From an uncultured Amylibacter sp. (GTDB lineage Bacteria; Pseudomonadota; Alphaproteobacteria; Rhodobacterales; Rhodobacteraceae), in the NCBI GenBank assembly GCA_947497475.1, contig CANMGS010000001.1, forward strand, positions 1,323,747-1,387,746: a stretch of 64,000 nt of DNA, read 5' to 3'. Positions within the stretch are counted from its first letter, which is position 1. Each line of letters opens with the position of its first letter. Both the position numbers and the translations under genes were made by a program. The notes under the pieces are model-generated. The model ran no database searches. It was not told the DNA's origin and worked only from the letters and a program-made list of their open reading frames with translations. Positions 31,040 through 39,659 of this stretch are shown one piece after another.

Positions 31040-31318
31040 ATGCCTCGTTCAGTCTGGAAAGGCCCATTTGTTGATTCATACGTGCTTAAAAAAGCGGAAG
31101 CTTCACGTGAATCAGGGCGTAATGAAGTAATTAAAATTTGGTCTCGTCGTTCGACGATCCTACCTCAGTTCGTTGGTTTGACTTTTGGCGTTTATAACGG
31201 CCACAAGCACATCCCAGTAAACGTATCTGAAGATATGATTGGTCAGAAGTTTGGCGAATACAGCCCGACCCGTACGTACTACGGTCACGCGGCTGATAAA
31301 AAAGCGAAAAGGAAGTAA
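31040..31318 (+). CDS. rpsS: 30S ribosomal protein S19
   Basis: 92 residues: [49 protein letters not shown]. It binds the 16S head with S13. 3 bp after rplB. Confidence 0.97.
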   Translation: MPRSVWKGPFVDSYVLKKAEASRESGRNEVIKIWSRRSTILPQFVGLTFGVYNGHKHIPVNVSEDMIGQKFGEYSPTRTYYGHAADKKAKRK

Positions 31319-31321
31319 AAG

Positions 31322-31714
31322 ATGTCTAAGTCTAAGAACCCTCGTCGCGTTGCAGATAACGAAGCTATGGCCGTATCTCGCATGCTAAAGACTAGCCCGC
31401 AGAAAATGAATCTTGTTGCGCAACTTATTCGCGGCAAATCAGTAGACAAAGCGTTGGCTGATCTTACATTTTCTAAAAAGCGTATTGCTGATGATGTTAA
31501 GAAAACATTGCAGTCAGCGATTGCGAATGCGGAAAACAACCACGGTTTGGATGTTGACGAGTTGATCGTTGCAGAAGCTTGGGTTGGTAAAAACCTTACA
31601 ATGAAACGCGGACGTCCACGTGCTCGTGGCCGCTACGGCAAAATCTTGAAGCCATTCGCTCAAGTTACTATCGTAGTACGTCAACCGGCACCGGCAGCAG
31701 AGGAGCAAGCATAA
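31322..31714 (+). CDS. rplV: 50S ribosomal protein L22
   Basis: 130 residues; [15 protein letters not shown] and the tunnel-lining beta hairpin near [15 protein letters not shown]. Touches all 23S domains and the nascent chain. Overlaps rpsC by one base. Confidence 0.97.
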   Translation: MSKSKNPRRVADNEAMAVSRMLKTSPQKMNLVAQLIRGKSVDKALADLTFSKKRIADDVKKTLQSAIANAENNHGLDVDELIVAEAWVGKNLTMKRGRPRARGRYGKILKPFAQVTIVVRQPAPAAEEQA

Positions 31715-32430
31715 TGGGTCAAAAGATCAATCCAATTGGCTTCCGTTTGCAAGTCAACCGTACATGGGACAGCCGCTGGTTTGCTGAAAGCAAAGACTAT
31801 GGCGACCTTCTATTAGAAGACCTTAAGATCCGTGACTTCATCAAGAAGGAATGTGTTCAAGCTGGTGTTGCTCGTGTTATCATCGAACGTCCACACAAGA
31901 AGTGCCGTGTGACTATTCACTCTGCGCGTCCTGGTGTGATCATCGGTAAAAAAGGTGCTGACATTGAAACACTTCGTAAGAAGGTTTCTGCGCTTACAGA
32001 TTCTGAATTGCACTTGAACATTGTTGAAGTTCGCAAGCCAGAATTAGATGCTGCATTGGTTGCTGAATCAGTAGCTCAACAGCTAGAGCGCCGTGTATCT
32101 TTCCGTCGTGCTATGAAGCGTGCTGTTCAAAACGCAATGCGTATGGGTGCCCTTGGTATTCGTATCAACTGTGCAGGCCGTCTTGGTGGTGCAGAGATTG
32201 CGCGTACTGAATGGTACCGTGAAGGTCGCGTTCCGTTGCACACATTGCGTGCGGACATCGATTACGCCCGTGCAGAAGGTCTGACAGCTTATGGTATCAT
32301 CGGTATCAAAGTTTGGATCTTCAAAGGTGAGATCATGGAACATGATCCACAAGCACATGATCGCCGTGCTGCTGAAGCACAAGAAGGCGGTGCGCCGCGT
32401 CCACAGGGCAACCGCCCTCCACGCCGCTAA
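31714..32430 (+). CDS. rpsC: 30S ribosomal protein S3
   Basis: 238 residues with the type II KH domain ([16 protein letters not shown]) and the C-terminal [17 protein letters not shown] domain; a basic proline-rich tail ends it. It lines the mRNA entry channel. Confidence 0.97.
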   Translation: MGQKINPIGFRLQVNRTWDSRWFAESKDYGDLLLEDLKIRDFIKKECVQAGVARVIIERPHKKCRVTIHSARPGVIIGKKGADIETLRKKVSALTDSELHLNIVEVRKPELDAALVAESVAQQLERRVSFRRAMKRAVQNAMRMGALGIRINCAGRLGGAEIARTEWYREGRVPLHTLRADIDYARAEGLTAYGIIGIKVWIFKGEIMEHDPQAHDRRAAEAQEGGAPRPQGNRPPRR

Positions 32431-32447
32431 GCTGAAGGAGAACTACA

Positions 32448-32861
32448 ATGCTTTCACCAAAGCGTACAAAATTCCGTAAAGCGTTTAAGGGTCGTATCCA
32501 CGGCCAAGCTAAAGGCGGTTCTGATCTGAACTTTGGGTCATATGGTTTGAAAACAACTGAACCTGAGCGTATCACTGCACGTCAAATCGAAGCGGCTCGC
32601 CGCGCGATGACACGTCACATGAAACGTCAAGGTCGTGTTTGGATCCGTATTTTCCCAGACTTGCCAGTGACAAAGAAACCTACCGAAGTCCGTATGGGTA
32701 AAGGTAAAGGTTCTGTTGAATTCTGGGCAGCTAAAGTAAAGCCAGGTCGTATCATGTTCGAAATCGACGGTGTATCTGACGCAGTTGCACGTGAGGCTCT
32801 ACGTCTTGCAGCAATGAAACTGCCAGTTAAGACACGTATCGTTCAACGTGAAGACTGGTAA
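32448..32861 (+). CDS. rplP: 50S ribosomal protein L16
   Basis: 137 residues: [48 protein letters not shown]. It helps position A-site tRNA. SD AAGGAGAA. rpmC, normally next, is 7.9 kb away; a terminator follows instead. Confidence 0.97.
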   Translation: MLSPKRTKFRKAFKGRIHGQAKGGSDLNFGSYGLKTTEPERITARQIEAARRAMTRHMKRQGRVWIRIFPDLPVTKKPTEVRMGKGKGSVEFWAAKVKPGRIMFEIDGVSDAVAREALRLAAMKLPVKTRIVQREDW

Positions 32862-32908
32862 GCAGTTTTGGTCGTAAGACTAAAAGGTGTTAACCACTAA
32901 AAGAATTG

Positions 32909-32941
32909 AAACCCCTGACCGCAAGGTTGGGGGTTTCTTTA
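32909..32941 (+). terminator. Rho-independent terminator after rplP
   Basis: Stem GAAACCCC...GGGGTTTC with an inner ACC/GGT pair and GCAA loop, followed by TTT-ATTATT. Ends the rplB-rplP block. Confidence 0.88.
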
Positions 32942-32966
32942 TTATTATGTACGCAAAGTTAGCGGG

Positions 32967-33362
32967 TTATTTTGCAGGAACACGTGCGATAGCCTTAACC
33001 TCAAAAACAAATGGTTCTGCCAAAGCAGCAACACCAACTGCTGTCCAGTTTGGTGGGGTATCTGTCCCAAAGAACTTTTCGCGTATGGGGCGTGCCAACC
33101 CACCATGTTCTGCGTAGTTGGTGTAAAATGCGGATAGGTCAACGACATCATCATAGGTTGCACCTGCTGCACGTAACACAGCCCCCATATTGGCAAATGC
33201 CTGCTCTATTTGTTGCGCTGGATCGTTAGGAGCGGTTCCATCAGCGTAGATACCGACCTGTCCACCAATGAACAAAAGATCACCTGATCGAATGGCTGGC
33301 GCGAAGCCCCATGCATCGTAAAGCTCTTTTATTTCTTTTGGGGCTATAATTGTTCGTCCCAT
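32967..33362 (-). CDS. RidA/YjgF family protein
   Basis: 131 residues from the ATG at 33362, chosen because AAAGGA lies 6 bp upstream. RidA-fold landmarks are SGDLLFIGGQVGIYADGT, QIEQAFANMGAVLRAAGATYDDVVDLSAF (split here by family positions) and a C-terminal FEVKAIARV. The arginine typical of canonical RidA imine hydrolases is not obvious, so this may belong to one of the Rid1-7 subfamilies. Convergent with the L16 block and divergent from the LysR gene. Confidence 0.8.
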   Translation of the reverse strand: MGRTIIAPKEIKELYDAWGFAPAIRSGDLLFIGGQVGIYADGTAPNDPAQQIEQAFANMGAVLRAAGATYDDVVDLSAFYTNYAEHGGLARPIREKFFGTDTPPNWTAVGVAALAEPFVFEVKAIARVPAK

Positions 33363-33476
33363 ATCAATTCCTTTCATTTTGATATGGTTTGAAAGTATCA
33401 TTTGGATATAAATCTTAACAAATCAGGCTTTCTATAGGGATGCTTTAGAAAATCTATTCCATAAAGGTACTATTTT

Positions 33477-34079
33477 ATGACATATCGGCTGCCATCTTTG
33501 AACGGGCTACGTGCATTTGAAGCGTCAGCACGGCACTTAAGCTTTAAGCGTGCAGCAAATGAATTATGTGTCACTGCTGGGGCTGTCAGTCAGCAGGTCA
33601 AAGCCCTTGAAACGGCAATGGGTGTGCAACTGTTCCAAAGATTACCACGCGGGTTGGTGTTAACGGAACAAGGGGAGGCTTATCTGAGCCCGATCAGTGA
33701 TGCGTTTCGCATGATTTCGAGGGCAACGGATGAGGCTTCAACGACTTTGAAAAGCCGCGCATTCAGGTTGGGTATTGCCGCATCTTTGGGGCCAGAGTTT
33801 CACGCAGCGATATCAGAGCTGCGTGATGAAAAAACAAATGGGCCTGTTGCGGTTATAACTGAGGCGAGCGACCCGACCATGCTGTTGGACGGTCGTATTG
33901 ATGCGTTGTTGCGCCAACCTCTTGCCAGTCATCCAGAACTGCATTTGGAACAAATGGCTTTTAGAATGCCAGATGCTTCAACAAAAGAGGTTACTTTGGC
34001 AATGTTGCCGGCTGTTTCGGGGTGCCGTGAGCATCAACTGCTACAAAGGGCTATGATCAGATCGTCTCAAGAAGCATGA
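33477..34079 (+). CDS. Truncated LysR-family regulator (GcvA-like)
   Basis: 200 residues against about 300 for the family. The N-terminal winged helix is intact (LNGLRAFEASARHLSFKRAANELCVTAGAVSQQVKALE), as are the first ~100 residues of the ligand-binding domain. The second half of that domain is missing and the protein ends in an unrelated-looking tail; the next gene ends 11 bp later, so there is no room for the lost part. It may still bind DNA. Divergent from RidA with a 114-bp gap. Likely a decaying gene. Confidence 0.72.
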   Translation: MTYRLPSLNGLRAFEASARHLSFKRAANELCVTAGAVSQQVKALETAMGVQLFQRLPRGLVLTEQGEAYLSPISDAFRMISRATDEASTTLKSRAFRLGIAASLGPEFHAAISELRDEKTNGPVAVITEASDPTMLLDGRIDALLRQPLASHPELHLEQMAFRMPDASTKEVTLAMLPAVSGCREHQLLQRAMIRSSQEA

Positions 34080-34090
34080 GGTTTAGCTCG

Positions 34091-34657
34091 TTAACTTAAA
34101 CCATCGCGAAACGTTGCAACTTTTGCACGGTTGCCGCAGGTCTTCATGCTGCACCAGCGGCGTTTTAAGCCGCGGGATGTGTCTTTGTACATCAACACGC
34201 ATTGCGGGTTCGAACAGCTCTTCAGTGCGCCATCTTTAACCGACGCCAACAACTCTGCGCCGATATGTGCGAGCTTGCCCAATATTGCCTCTGGCGTCAG
34301 GGCATCATCGCGGGGGCTAAGGGTAAAGTTGTTACCTGTGTAAGTCAGCTGCATGTTGGGCGTATAGGAACTCACATGCCGATCAATCACAGCGATATGT
34401 TGTGACGATGGTGTCGATCCAGAAACCTGTGCATCGAATACTGCTTTCAGGGCTGTTCGCAAACCACGCACTGCTTCCAATTCGTCATCTGTAAACGAGC
34501 GGCTCGGCGTCATTCCAGCTTCTCGTAACCACGCTTCAAAATCCGTCGAATTTGCAACCAAATCCACAGGCGTGTCTTTGTCCATGACTAGCGTATTGAC
34601 GAAATCAATCGCCGTATCATTGCTCAGAAACTGAAAATCTACACGTGTTTGTGACAT
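34091..34657 (-). CDS. CGNR zinc-finger/ABATE-domain transcriptional regulator
   Basis: 188 residues from ATG 34657 (a GTG at 34666 is possible). The N-terminal stress-associated ABATE domain (FLSNDTAIDFVNTLV...DFEAWLREAG) is followed by a C-terminal CGNR zinc finger: CSNPQCVLMYKDTSRGLKRRWCSMKTCGNRAKV, with Cys pairs and the CGNR signature, here described by key residues. Divergent from a secreted alpha/beta hydrolase with GTAACC half-sites between them, which suggests it controls that gene and itself. Confidence 0.85.
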   Translation of the reverse strand: MSQTRVDFQFLSNDTAIDFVNTLVMDKDTPVDLVANSTDFEAWLREAGMTPSRSFTDDELEAVRGLRTALKAVFDAQVSGSTPSSQHIAVIDRHVSSYTPNMQLTYTGNNFTLSPRDDALTPEAILGKLAHIGAELLASVKDGALKSCSNPQCVLMYKDTSRGLKRRWCSMKTCGNRAKVATFRDGLS

Positions 34658-34738
34658 GTAACCCACTTAAGCACTGTTGACTGGTTATTCAAGTTGAAAT
34701 AGCAATGTAACCTATATGGTGTAATCAAGAAGGTTACA
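34657..34738. promoter_or_regulatory. Divergent regulatory region with three TGTAACC half-sites
   Basis: TGTAACC occurs at 34657-34663 and 34706-34712, and its inverse GGTTACA at 34732-34738. The last two form a 7-bp inverted repeat with a 19-bp spacer; the first overlaps the CGNR start codon. Arrangement fits an operator for the CGNR regulator. Confidence 0.5.
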
Positions 34739-34781
34739 AAATTATGTGAGGCAGCTAAGCCCACCCAATTTGGAGAACGAA

Positions 34782-35720
34782 ATGTTGAATATATTTAAAT
34801 CAGCCATTGCAGGTGCTGCCATTCTGGCCGCCACTGCGGGCATTGCCGCGGCCGAGGTGAACTATGGCTATGAAAGTGTGAACGGCACGAAAATCTTTTA
34901 CCGCGAAGCGGGCGATCCATCAAAACCATCCTTGGTTTTGCTGCATGGCTTCCCAAGTTCATCACACCAATACCGTGATCTGATTGATGATCTAAGTGAT
35001 GCCTATCACGTCATTGCGCCAGATTACCCTGGCTTTGGGTCCAGCGATTTCCCATCCCCAGACCAATACACATATTCCTTTGATAATTTTGCCGATACAA
35101 TCGATACATTTCTTGAGCAACGCGGCATCTCAAAATACTCGTTGATGATGCACGATTACGGTGCGCCTGTTGGGTTCCGCATTGCCACAGAACATCCAGA
35201 ACGTGTTGAAAGTTTGCTGATTAAGAACGGTAACGCATATGAAGAGGGTATCAACAAAGAGGTCTGGGCACCGATCCTATCGCTGTGGGAAAAACCAACA
35301 GAAGAACTACGCGCGACGATCGCAGAAAACATTTATAGCCTTGGTGGAATGCAGTGGCAATACACACATGGTACGCGTAACCCAGAGGCGATTTTGCCAG
35401 ACAACTGGTTGTTGGATTACTACAACCTGACCCGCGAAGGCATGCATGATGTGCAGTTGGATTTGTTCTATGACTACCGCAATAATGTGAAACTTTACCC
35501 TGAGTGGCAGGCGTACCTGAAAGAAAACCAACCACCTGTTTTGGTCGTGTGGGGTAAGAACGATGCGTTTTTCCCAGTGTCTGGTGCCGAAGGGTATAAA
35601 CGGGATGTGAAGGATATTGATTACAACATCCTTGATACGGGGCACTTCCCATTGGAAGAAGAGGGCGAGTTTATCGCCCAGAAGGTACGCGACTTCTTAA
35701 CAGAACGCGGTATTCAATAA
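34782..35720 (+). CDS. Secreted alpha/beta hydrolase, haloalkane dehalogenase/epoxide hydrolase-like
   Basis: 312 residues from ATG 34782 with TGGAGA upstream. A signal peptide covers about residues 1-24 (MLNIFKSAIAGAAILAATAG..AAA). The alpha/beta-hydrolase core shows the oxyanion motif LLHGFPSSSHQYRD, the nucleophile elbow MHDYGAP with Asp rather than Ser, the acid in WGKNDAFFP and the base His in DTGHFPLEEE. An Asp nucleophile is typical of haloalkane dehalogenases and epoxide hydrolases. Periplasmic location is unusual for those. Divergently paired with the CGNR regulator. Confidence 0.8.
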   Translation: MLNIFKSAIAGAAILAATAGIAAAEVNYGYESVNGTKIFYREAGDPSKPSLVLLHGFPSSSHQYRDLIDDLSDAYHVIAPDYPGFGSSDFPSPDQYTYSFDNFADTIDTFLEQRGISKYSLMMHDYGAPVGFRIATEHPERVESLLIKNGNAYEEGINKEVWAPILSLWEKPTEELRATIAENIYSLGGMQWQYTHGTRNPEAILPDNWLLDYYNLTREGMHDVQLDLFYDYRNNVKLYPEWQAYLKENQPPVLVVWGKNDAFFPVSGAEGYKRDVKDIDYNILDTGHFPLEEEGEFIAQKVRDFLTERGIQ

Positions 35721-35726
35721 ACCAGC

Positions 35727-35748
35727 GGTGCGTGGGAAACCACGCACC
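35727..35748. repeat. REP-like palindrome (9-bp stem, GAAA loop)
   Basis: GGTGCGTGG-GAAA-CCACGCACC followed by CTACG, between the hydrolase and the next gene. Shares the ...ACCCTACG ending with other palindromes in the window (40519-40544, 39632-39657). No T-run. Confidence 0.5.
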
Positions 35749-35797
35749 CTACGCCTTAAGGCTCGCACTGGCGATATGTTTGCGCTATCAGATGCAT

Positions 35798-36418
35798 ATG
35801 TCACAAATTGATTCATTATTCGTAACCCGCCTATACCGTGCCAACCTGAATGAGGTCGGCAGCAAAATTTCTGGCTCTGAGCTGGAAAACACATGTCTTT
35901 CGATTGCAGAGGATGATGAAGCGGGGCAGTTGTGGTGCGAGGAAAATGATTTTCCAGGGTATACAAGCTATGCATCATTAGATGATCTGGAATGGCGGTT
36001 CCCGATCTTTCAAGATGTAGCAGCAGCTCTTGATAAACACGTCATGGCTTTTGCCGAGGATTTGCAATTTGATCTGGATGATAAGGAGTTGAAGCTTGAT
36101 AGCCTTTGGATCAACATCCTGCCGACAGGTGGTATTCACACATCTCATATTCACCCACATTCAGTGATCAGTGGTACGACCTATGTCTCCCGCCCGAAAG
36201 ATGCCAGTGCGATTAAGTTCGAAGATCCGCGCTCACAGATGATGATGGCTGCACCGACACGCAAAACGGATGCGCGTAAAGAGATGCAAAGCTTTATTTA
36301 TGTGGAGCCAGAGGTGGGTGATGTTTTGCTTTGGGAAAGCTGGTTGCGCCATGAGGTGCCGATGAATATGTCGGATGAAGAACGGATTAGTGTCAGCTTT
36401 AATTATGCTTGGGCTTAA
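35798..36418 (+). CDS. Putative 2-oxoglutarate/Fe(II) oxygenase-like protein (TIGR02466 type)
   Basis: About 206 residues from ATG 35798 (35792 is an alternative; no clear ribosome site). The core reads WINILPTGGIHTSHIHPHSVISGTTYVS, then GDVLLWESWLRHEVPMN and RISVSFNY: a His-x-His/His pattern matching the small 2OG-Fe(II) oxygenase family with a double-stranded beta helix. Substrate unknown. Co-directional with the hydrolase but separated by a REP-like hairpin. Confidence 0.72.
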   Translation: MSQIDSLFVTRLYRANLNEVGSKISGSELENTCLSIAEDDEAGQLWCEENDFPGYTSYASLDDLEWRFPIFQDVAAALDKHVMAFAEDLQFDLDDKELKLDSLWINILPTGGIHTSHIHPHSVISGTTYVSRPKDASAIKFEDPRSQMMMAAPTRKTDARKEMQSFIYVEPEVGDVLLWESWLRHEVPMNMSDEERISVSFNYAWA

Positions 36419-36432
36419 CCCCCTGAATCAAA

Positions 36433-36460
36433 GAACCCCAGCCAATTGGCTGGGGTTTTC
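36433..36460. terminator. Bidirectional terminator between convergent genes
   Basis: AACCCCAGCC-AATT-GGCTGGGGTTTTC is a perfect 10-bp stem with Ts on the right and As on the left, so it serves both the oxygenase-like gene and the minus-strand helicase. Confidence 0.9.
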
Positions 36461-36467
36461 TATTTGA

Positions 36468-38354
36468 TCAGCTTTTCTTTTTACGTTGCTTTGCCACGGC
36501 ATTTTGAGATCGTGGTGTTTTAGATTTACCCTTTGCAACGGCATGTTTGCCACCCGCCTTTGCCCAATTGGGTTTGCCCTTATTTTTATTATTTTGTTTC
36601 TGGGCTTTTTTACCTTCGCGGGACTTAGGATTAAGTGATGTTACGACGCCTTCTGGACGTGGTTCCGGTTTTGATGTGTTCCGTCTTTTCCGAGGTTCAC
36701 TATCTCTGTCGCGATGATTGTTTGGCTTGTTGAACGCTTTGCCTTTGCGATCAGAAGGGTTGCGCGGTGCAGACTTAATGTTTGGTGCTTTATCCAGTTT
36801 TGTGGCCAAAATCCCAGGTTCAATCTCTTTGTCTGGGCCAATTGCCTTTTCGAAGACGCCAACACGTGTCTTTAGAATCTCTACAAAGGTTTCGTTGTCT
36901 TGTACGCGGATGGCGCCGATATCGTCACGGCTTAGATCACCAGCTTTACAAAGCATTGGCAGTACGCGGCGTGCCTCTACGTTTTGTTTGCGGCCACCTG
37001 TGATGGAGAACCATGTTGTTGGCCCAAAATTATCCCGAGATTTTGGCGCGCCTTTTGCATCGGCTGGTGCCAATTCTTCGGGTGCGGATTGATCTTTGAC
37101 ATAAAGGCGGAAGAATGCCGCTGCGAGTTGTTCAGGCGTATACAGTTCCACCAGCTTATCAACGCTGCCGCGTTCTGCTTCTGTTGGTACTGTTGCCCAT
37201 GTGGCATCTTCCAATAAACGTTCTTGGTCTTTTTCGATGATTTGTTTTGCAGAAGGGGCACTTGTCCAATCTGCTTTGATTTTTGCAAATTGCATCAACC
37301 GCTCTGCTTTCTTACGGAAGCGGGCAGGGACGATCATCGCACTTACGCCTTTGCGGCCAGCACGACCTGTGCGGCCTGAGCGGTGTAGCATCGTTTCGTG
37401 GCTTTGCGGAAGTTCCGCATGTATCACCAGATCAAGATTTGGTAGGTCAATCCCGCGTGCTGCAACATCTGTTGCGACGCATACACGGGCACGACCATCG
37501 CGCATGGCTTGCAGGGCATGTGTGCGTTCTGTTTGTGATAGCTCACCTGATAGGGCCACAACAGAGAAGCCACGGTTGGATAAGCGTGTTGTTAAGCGGT
37601 TTACCATGGCACGGGTGTTGCAGAAAACGAGGCTGTTTGGTGCTTCATAGTACCGAAGCACATTGATGATCGCGTTTTCGCCATCGCGTGGAGAAACGTT
37701 CATAGCGATATATTCGATATCGGTGTGTTGTTTGGTTTCAGCAACTGTCGTGATGCGCAATGCATCTTTTTGATAGCTCTTTGCCAAATTCGCAATGGCG
37801 CGTGGTACTGTAGCAGAAAATAGCAATGTACGGCGGCTCTCTGGTGCCTCGCTTAAGATAAATTCGAGATCTTCGCGAAAGCCAAGGTCAAGCATTTCAT
37901 CGGCTTCATCCAACACGACGGCTTTGACTTGTGACAAATCAATTGACCCGCGTTGGATATGATCGCGCAGACGTCCAGGTGTGGCGACAACGATATGCGC
38001 ACCGCGATCTAAGGATCGACGTTCGTCACGCATATCCATGCCACCCACGCAAGAAGCCAAAGTAGCGCCTGTTTTGCCGTATAGCCAAGTCAGTTCGCGT
38101 TTTACCTGCATGGCCAATTCGCGTGTTGGAGCAATGATCAACGCCAATGGTGCTTTTGCTCGGCCAAAGGTGCCGTCTTCGTTTAGGATCGTTGGGCCAA
38201 TGGCCAAGCCAAAACCAACAGTCTTGCCAGAGCCTGTTTGTGCAGACACCAAAAGATCGGCTGTTTCGTTTTCTGGTTGTGTAACGGCTTCTTGGACTTG
38301 TGTTAAAGCGTCATAGCCTTGTTTGGCCAACGCATCACTTAATGTTTGTATCAC
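36468..38354 (-). CDS. DEAD-box ATP-dependent RNA helicase (DeaD/CsdA-like)
   Basis: 628 residues. Helicase core motifs in order: SAQTGSGKT (I), PTRELAMQ (Ia), ATPGRLRDH (Ib), VLDEADEMLD (II), FSATVP (III), VATDVAARGIDLP (V) and HRSGRTGRAGR (VI). The Q motif is degenerate at the N-terminus. A DbpA-type RNA-binding domain (WFSITGGRKQN ... DIGAIRVQDNETFVEI) precedes a long Lys/Arg/Asn-rich disordered tail (residues ~500-628). Such proteins remodel ribosomal RNA and mRNA, often in the cold. Location beside ribosomal genes fits a ribosome-assembly role. Confidence 0.92.
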   Translation of the reverse strand: MIQTLSDALAKQGYDALTQVQEAVTQPENETADLLVSAQTGSGKTVGFGLAIGPTILNEDGTFGRAKAPLALIIAPTRELAMQVKRELTWLYGKTGATLASCVGGMDMRDERRSLDRGAHIVVATPGRLRDHIQRGSIDLSQVKAVVLDEADEMLDLGFREDLEFILSEAPESRRTLLFSATVPRAIANLAKSYQKDALRITTVAETKQHTDIEYIAMNVSPRDGENAIINVLRYYEAPNSLVFCNTRAMVNRLTTRLSNRGFSVVALSGELSQTERTHALQAMRDGRARVCVATDVAARGIDLPNLDLVIHAELPQSHETMLHRSGRTGRAGRKGVSAMIVPARFRKKAERLMQFAKIKADWTSAPSAKQIIEKDQERLLEDATWATVPTEAERGSVDKLVELYTPEQLAAAFFRLYVKDQSAPEELAPADAKGAPKSRDNFGPTTWFSITGGRKQNVEARRVLPMLCKAGDLSRDDIGAIRVQDNETFVEILKTRVGVFEKAIGPDKEIEPGILATKLDKAPNIKSAPRNPSDRKGKAFNKPNNHRDRDSEPRKRRNTSKPEPRPEGVVTSLNPKSREGKKAQKQNNKNKGKPNWAKAGGKHAVAKGKSKTPRSQNAVAKQRKKKS

Positions 38355-38676
38355 GATGTAATCTTCTTTCGATGCAACGTTTCATGGCCGAAACCAAAAT
38401 AGGTAAACGCAGCTGGTTATCTCTATATTCGGCGACACCCAAAAGTCACCGCATAGGCACCTGCTGCAAACTCCCATAATGTTGCATCATAAAGCCTAAG
38501 ATACAGGCGGTAGTACTTATAAGCTGGAATGTATAGCGAAAATGTGTATCAACACGTTAAAAACAAGGCTGGCGTAAGACTGTATATAGAATACAGTTAC
38601 GTCAGAATGCTTTCGTTAATATTTGTTGTATTGACCACAAGACGATAAAAATGAGTTTTAAGTACGGTTGAAGATA
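38355..38676. promoter_or_regulatory. Divergent region between helicase and lipoprotein genes
   Basis: No gene seen in this 322-bp gap. It contains a perfect dyad ACTGTAT-ATAGA-ATACAGT (38579-38597), operator-like, about 80 bp before the lipoprotein start. The helicase side leaves room for a long 5' UTR, as often found for cold-induced helicases. Confidence 0.35.
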
Positions 38677-39258
38677 ATGAGAATTTTCAAACAGATTTTA
38701 GCACCCCTGATTGCTGCAGTGTTTTTAAGTGGCTGTGGTGCGACACCTCCGCATCCATCTGAATTGCCACCTGTTAGCCAACAAGAGCTAACAGAGTTGA
38801 CCAATGGTATCCTTGCTTTGGGTGATAATATTGACCCAGAAGAGGCAGCGCGTGCTGCTCGTATTGCCTATGAATATCCGCGAGAATTAGCCGTTGAATA
38901 TGGGATTACCGACAGCCCGCTGACGCATAATAGCAAGGTGAACTTGGGATTACGTACACGCGGTCTGTGCTGGCATTGGGCTGATGATCTGGAAGCGCGT
39001 CTTGCCCAAGAGAATTTCAAAACGTTGGATTTGCACCGTTCGATTGCGAATTCACGCAAACCTTTGCGCATTGAACACAGCACAGTTTTGGTTGGGCGCA
39101 AAGGGAGTGGTTTGTACGAAACTTTGGTTCTTGATCCATGGCGCAATGGTGGATTGCTGTTCTGGGCACCACCGTTAGAAGACAAACGCTATGAATGGTT
39201 GCCTGTTGAGGTGGTGTTTGCTGAGCGTCGTGCGAAGAAGGCAAAGCAAGGGCTGTAG
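38677..39258 (+). CDS. Predicted lipoprotein of unknown function
   Basis: 193 residues from ATG 38677 (an in-frame TTG at 38668 is possible). A lipoprotein signal peptide ends in the lipobox FLSGC, so the mature protein is anchored at a Cys near residue 20. The mature part carries LRTRGLCWHWADDLEARLAQ and VLDPWRNGGLLFWAP. Those conserved Trp/Cys/His positions suggest a cysteine-peptidase-like (transglutaminase/NlpC-like) fold, with Cys in GLCWHW, His in IEHSTVL and Asp in LDPWRN, but this is only a guess. Confidence 0.7.
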   Translation: MRIFKQILAPLIAAVFLSGCGATPPHPSELPPVSQQELTELTNGILALGDNIDPEEAARAARIAYEYPRELAVEYGITDSPLTHNSKVNLGLRTRGLCWHWADDLEARLAQENFKTLDLHRSIANSRKPLRIEHSTVLVGRKGSGLYETLVLDPWRNGGLLFWAPPLEDKRYEWLPVEVVFAERRAKKAKQGL

Positions 39259-39323
39259 CCTACTGTTGGCTGGACTTCGATTATTCTATGGTGGATAGTC
39301 CAAGGAAAACAGCAGGACGCCCA

Positions 39324-39629
39324 ATGAAGACCAGCCTTGATCATTTACCGCCGCGAAAACAGCGCGAGTTGGCGCAGGTTGTGGATGTGTTGCGCGCAGG
39401 ACTGGCGGCGAAGCTGGAAAACGCCACGCAGCCGCATAAGCGGAACGGCAAAATCCTGAAAGTGATCCTCTATGGCTCCTATGCTCGTGGTGGCTGGGTC
39501 GAGGATCATAAGGGCGGATATTATTCTGACTTTGATATTCTGGTGATCGTCGATCATCCCGACTTTACGGATGTGGTGGATTACTGGATGCCGACCGAGC
39601 AGATATTGCAACACAGCGTCCGAGACTAG
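39324..39629 (+). pseudogene. Truncated nucleotidyltransferase (MNT) of an MNT-HEPN type protein
   Basis: 101 residues from ATG 39324. MKTSLDHLPPRKQRELAQVV and the catalytic nucleotidyltransferase signature GSYARGGW...SDFDILVIV are intact, but the frame stops right after DYWMPTEQILQHS. As I recall, close relatives continue for about 200 more residues with a HEPN domain; nothing of that follows here. Its GC content is clearly higher than that of neighbours, pointing to transfer followed by loss of the 3' part. A minimal MNT antitoxin-like protein is the alternative. Confidence 0.6.
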
Positions 39630-39631
39630 GG

Positions 39632-39657
39632 TGGGCGCAGCCCGTTTGCAACGGGCT
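39632..39657. repeat. REP-like nested hairpins after the MNT fragment
   Basis: TAGGGTGGGCGCAGCCCG runs into AGCCCGTT-TGC-AACGGGCT (39639-39657). The TAGGGTGGGC part matches the palindrome family found at 40519-40544. It lies exactly where the MNT gene is cut. Confidence 0.45.
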
Positions 39658-39659
39658 AT

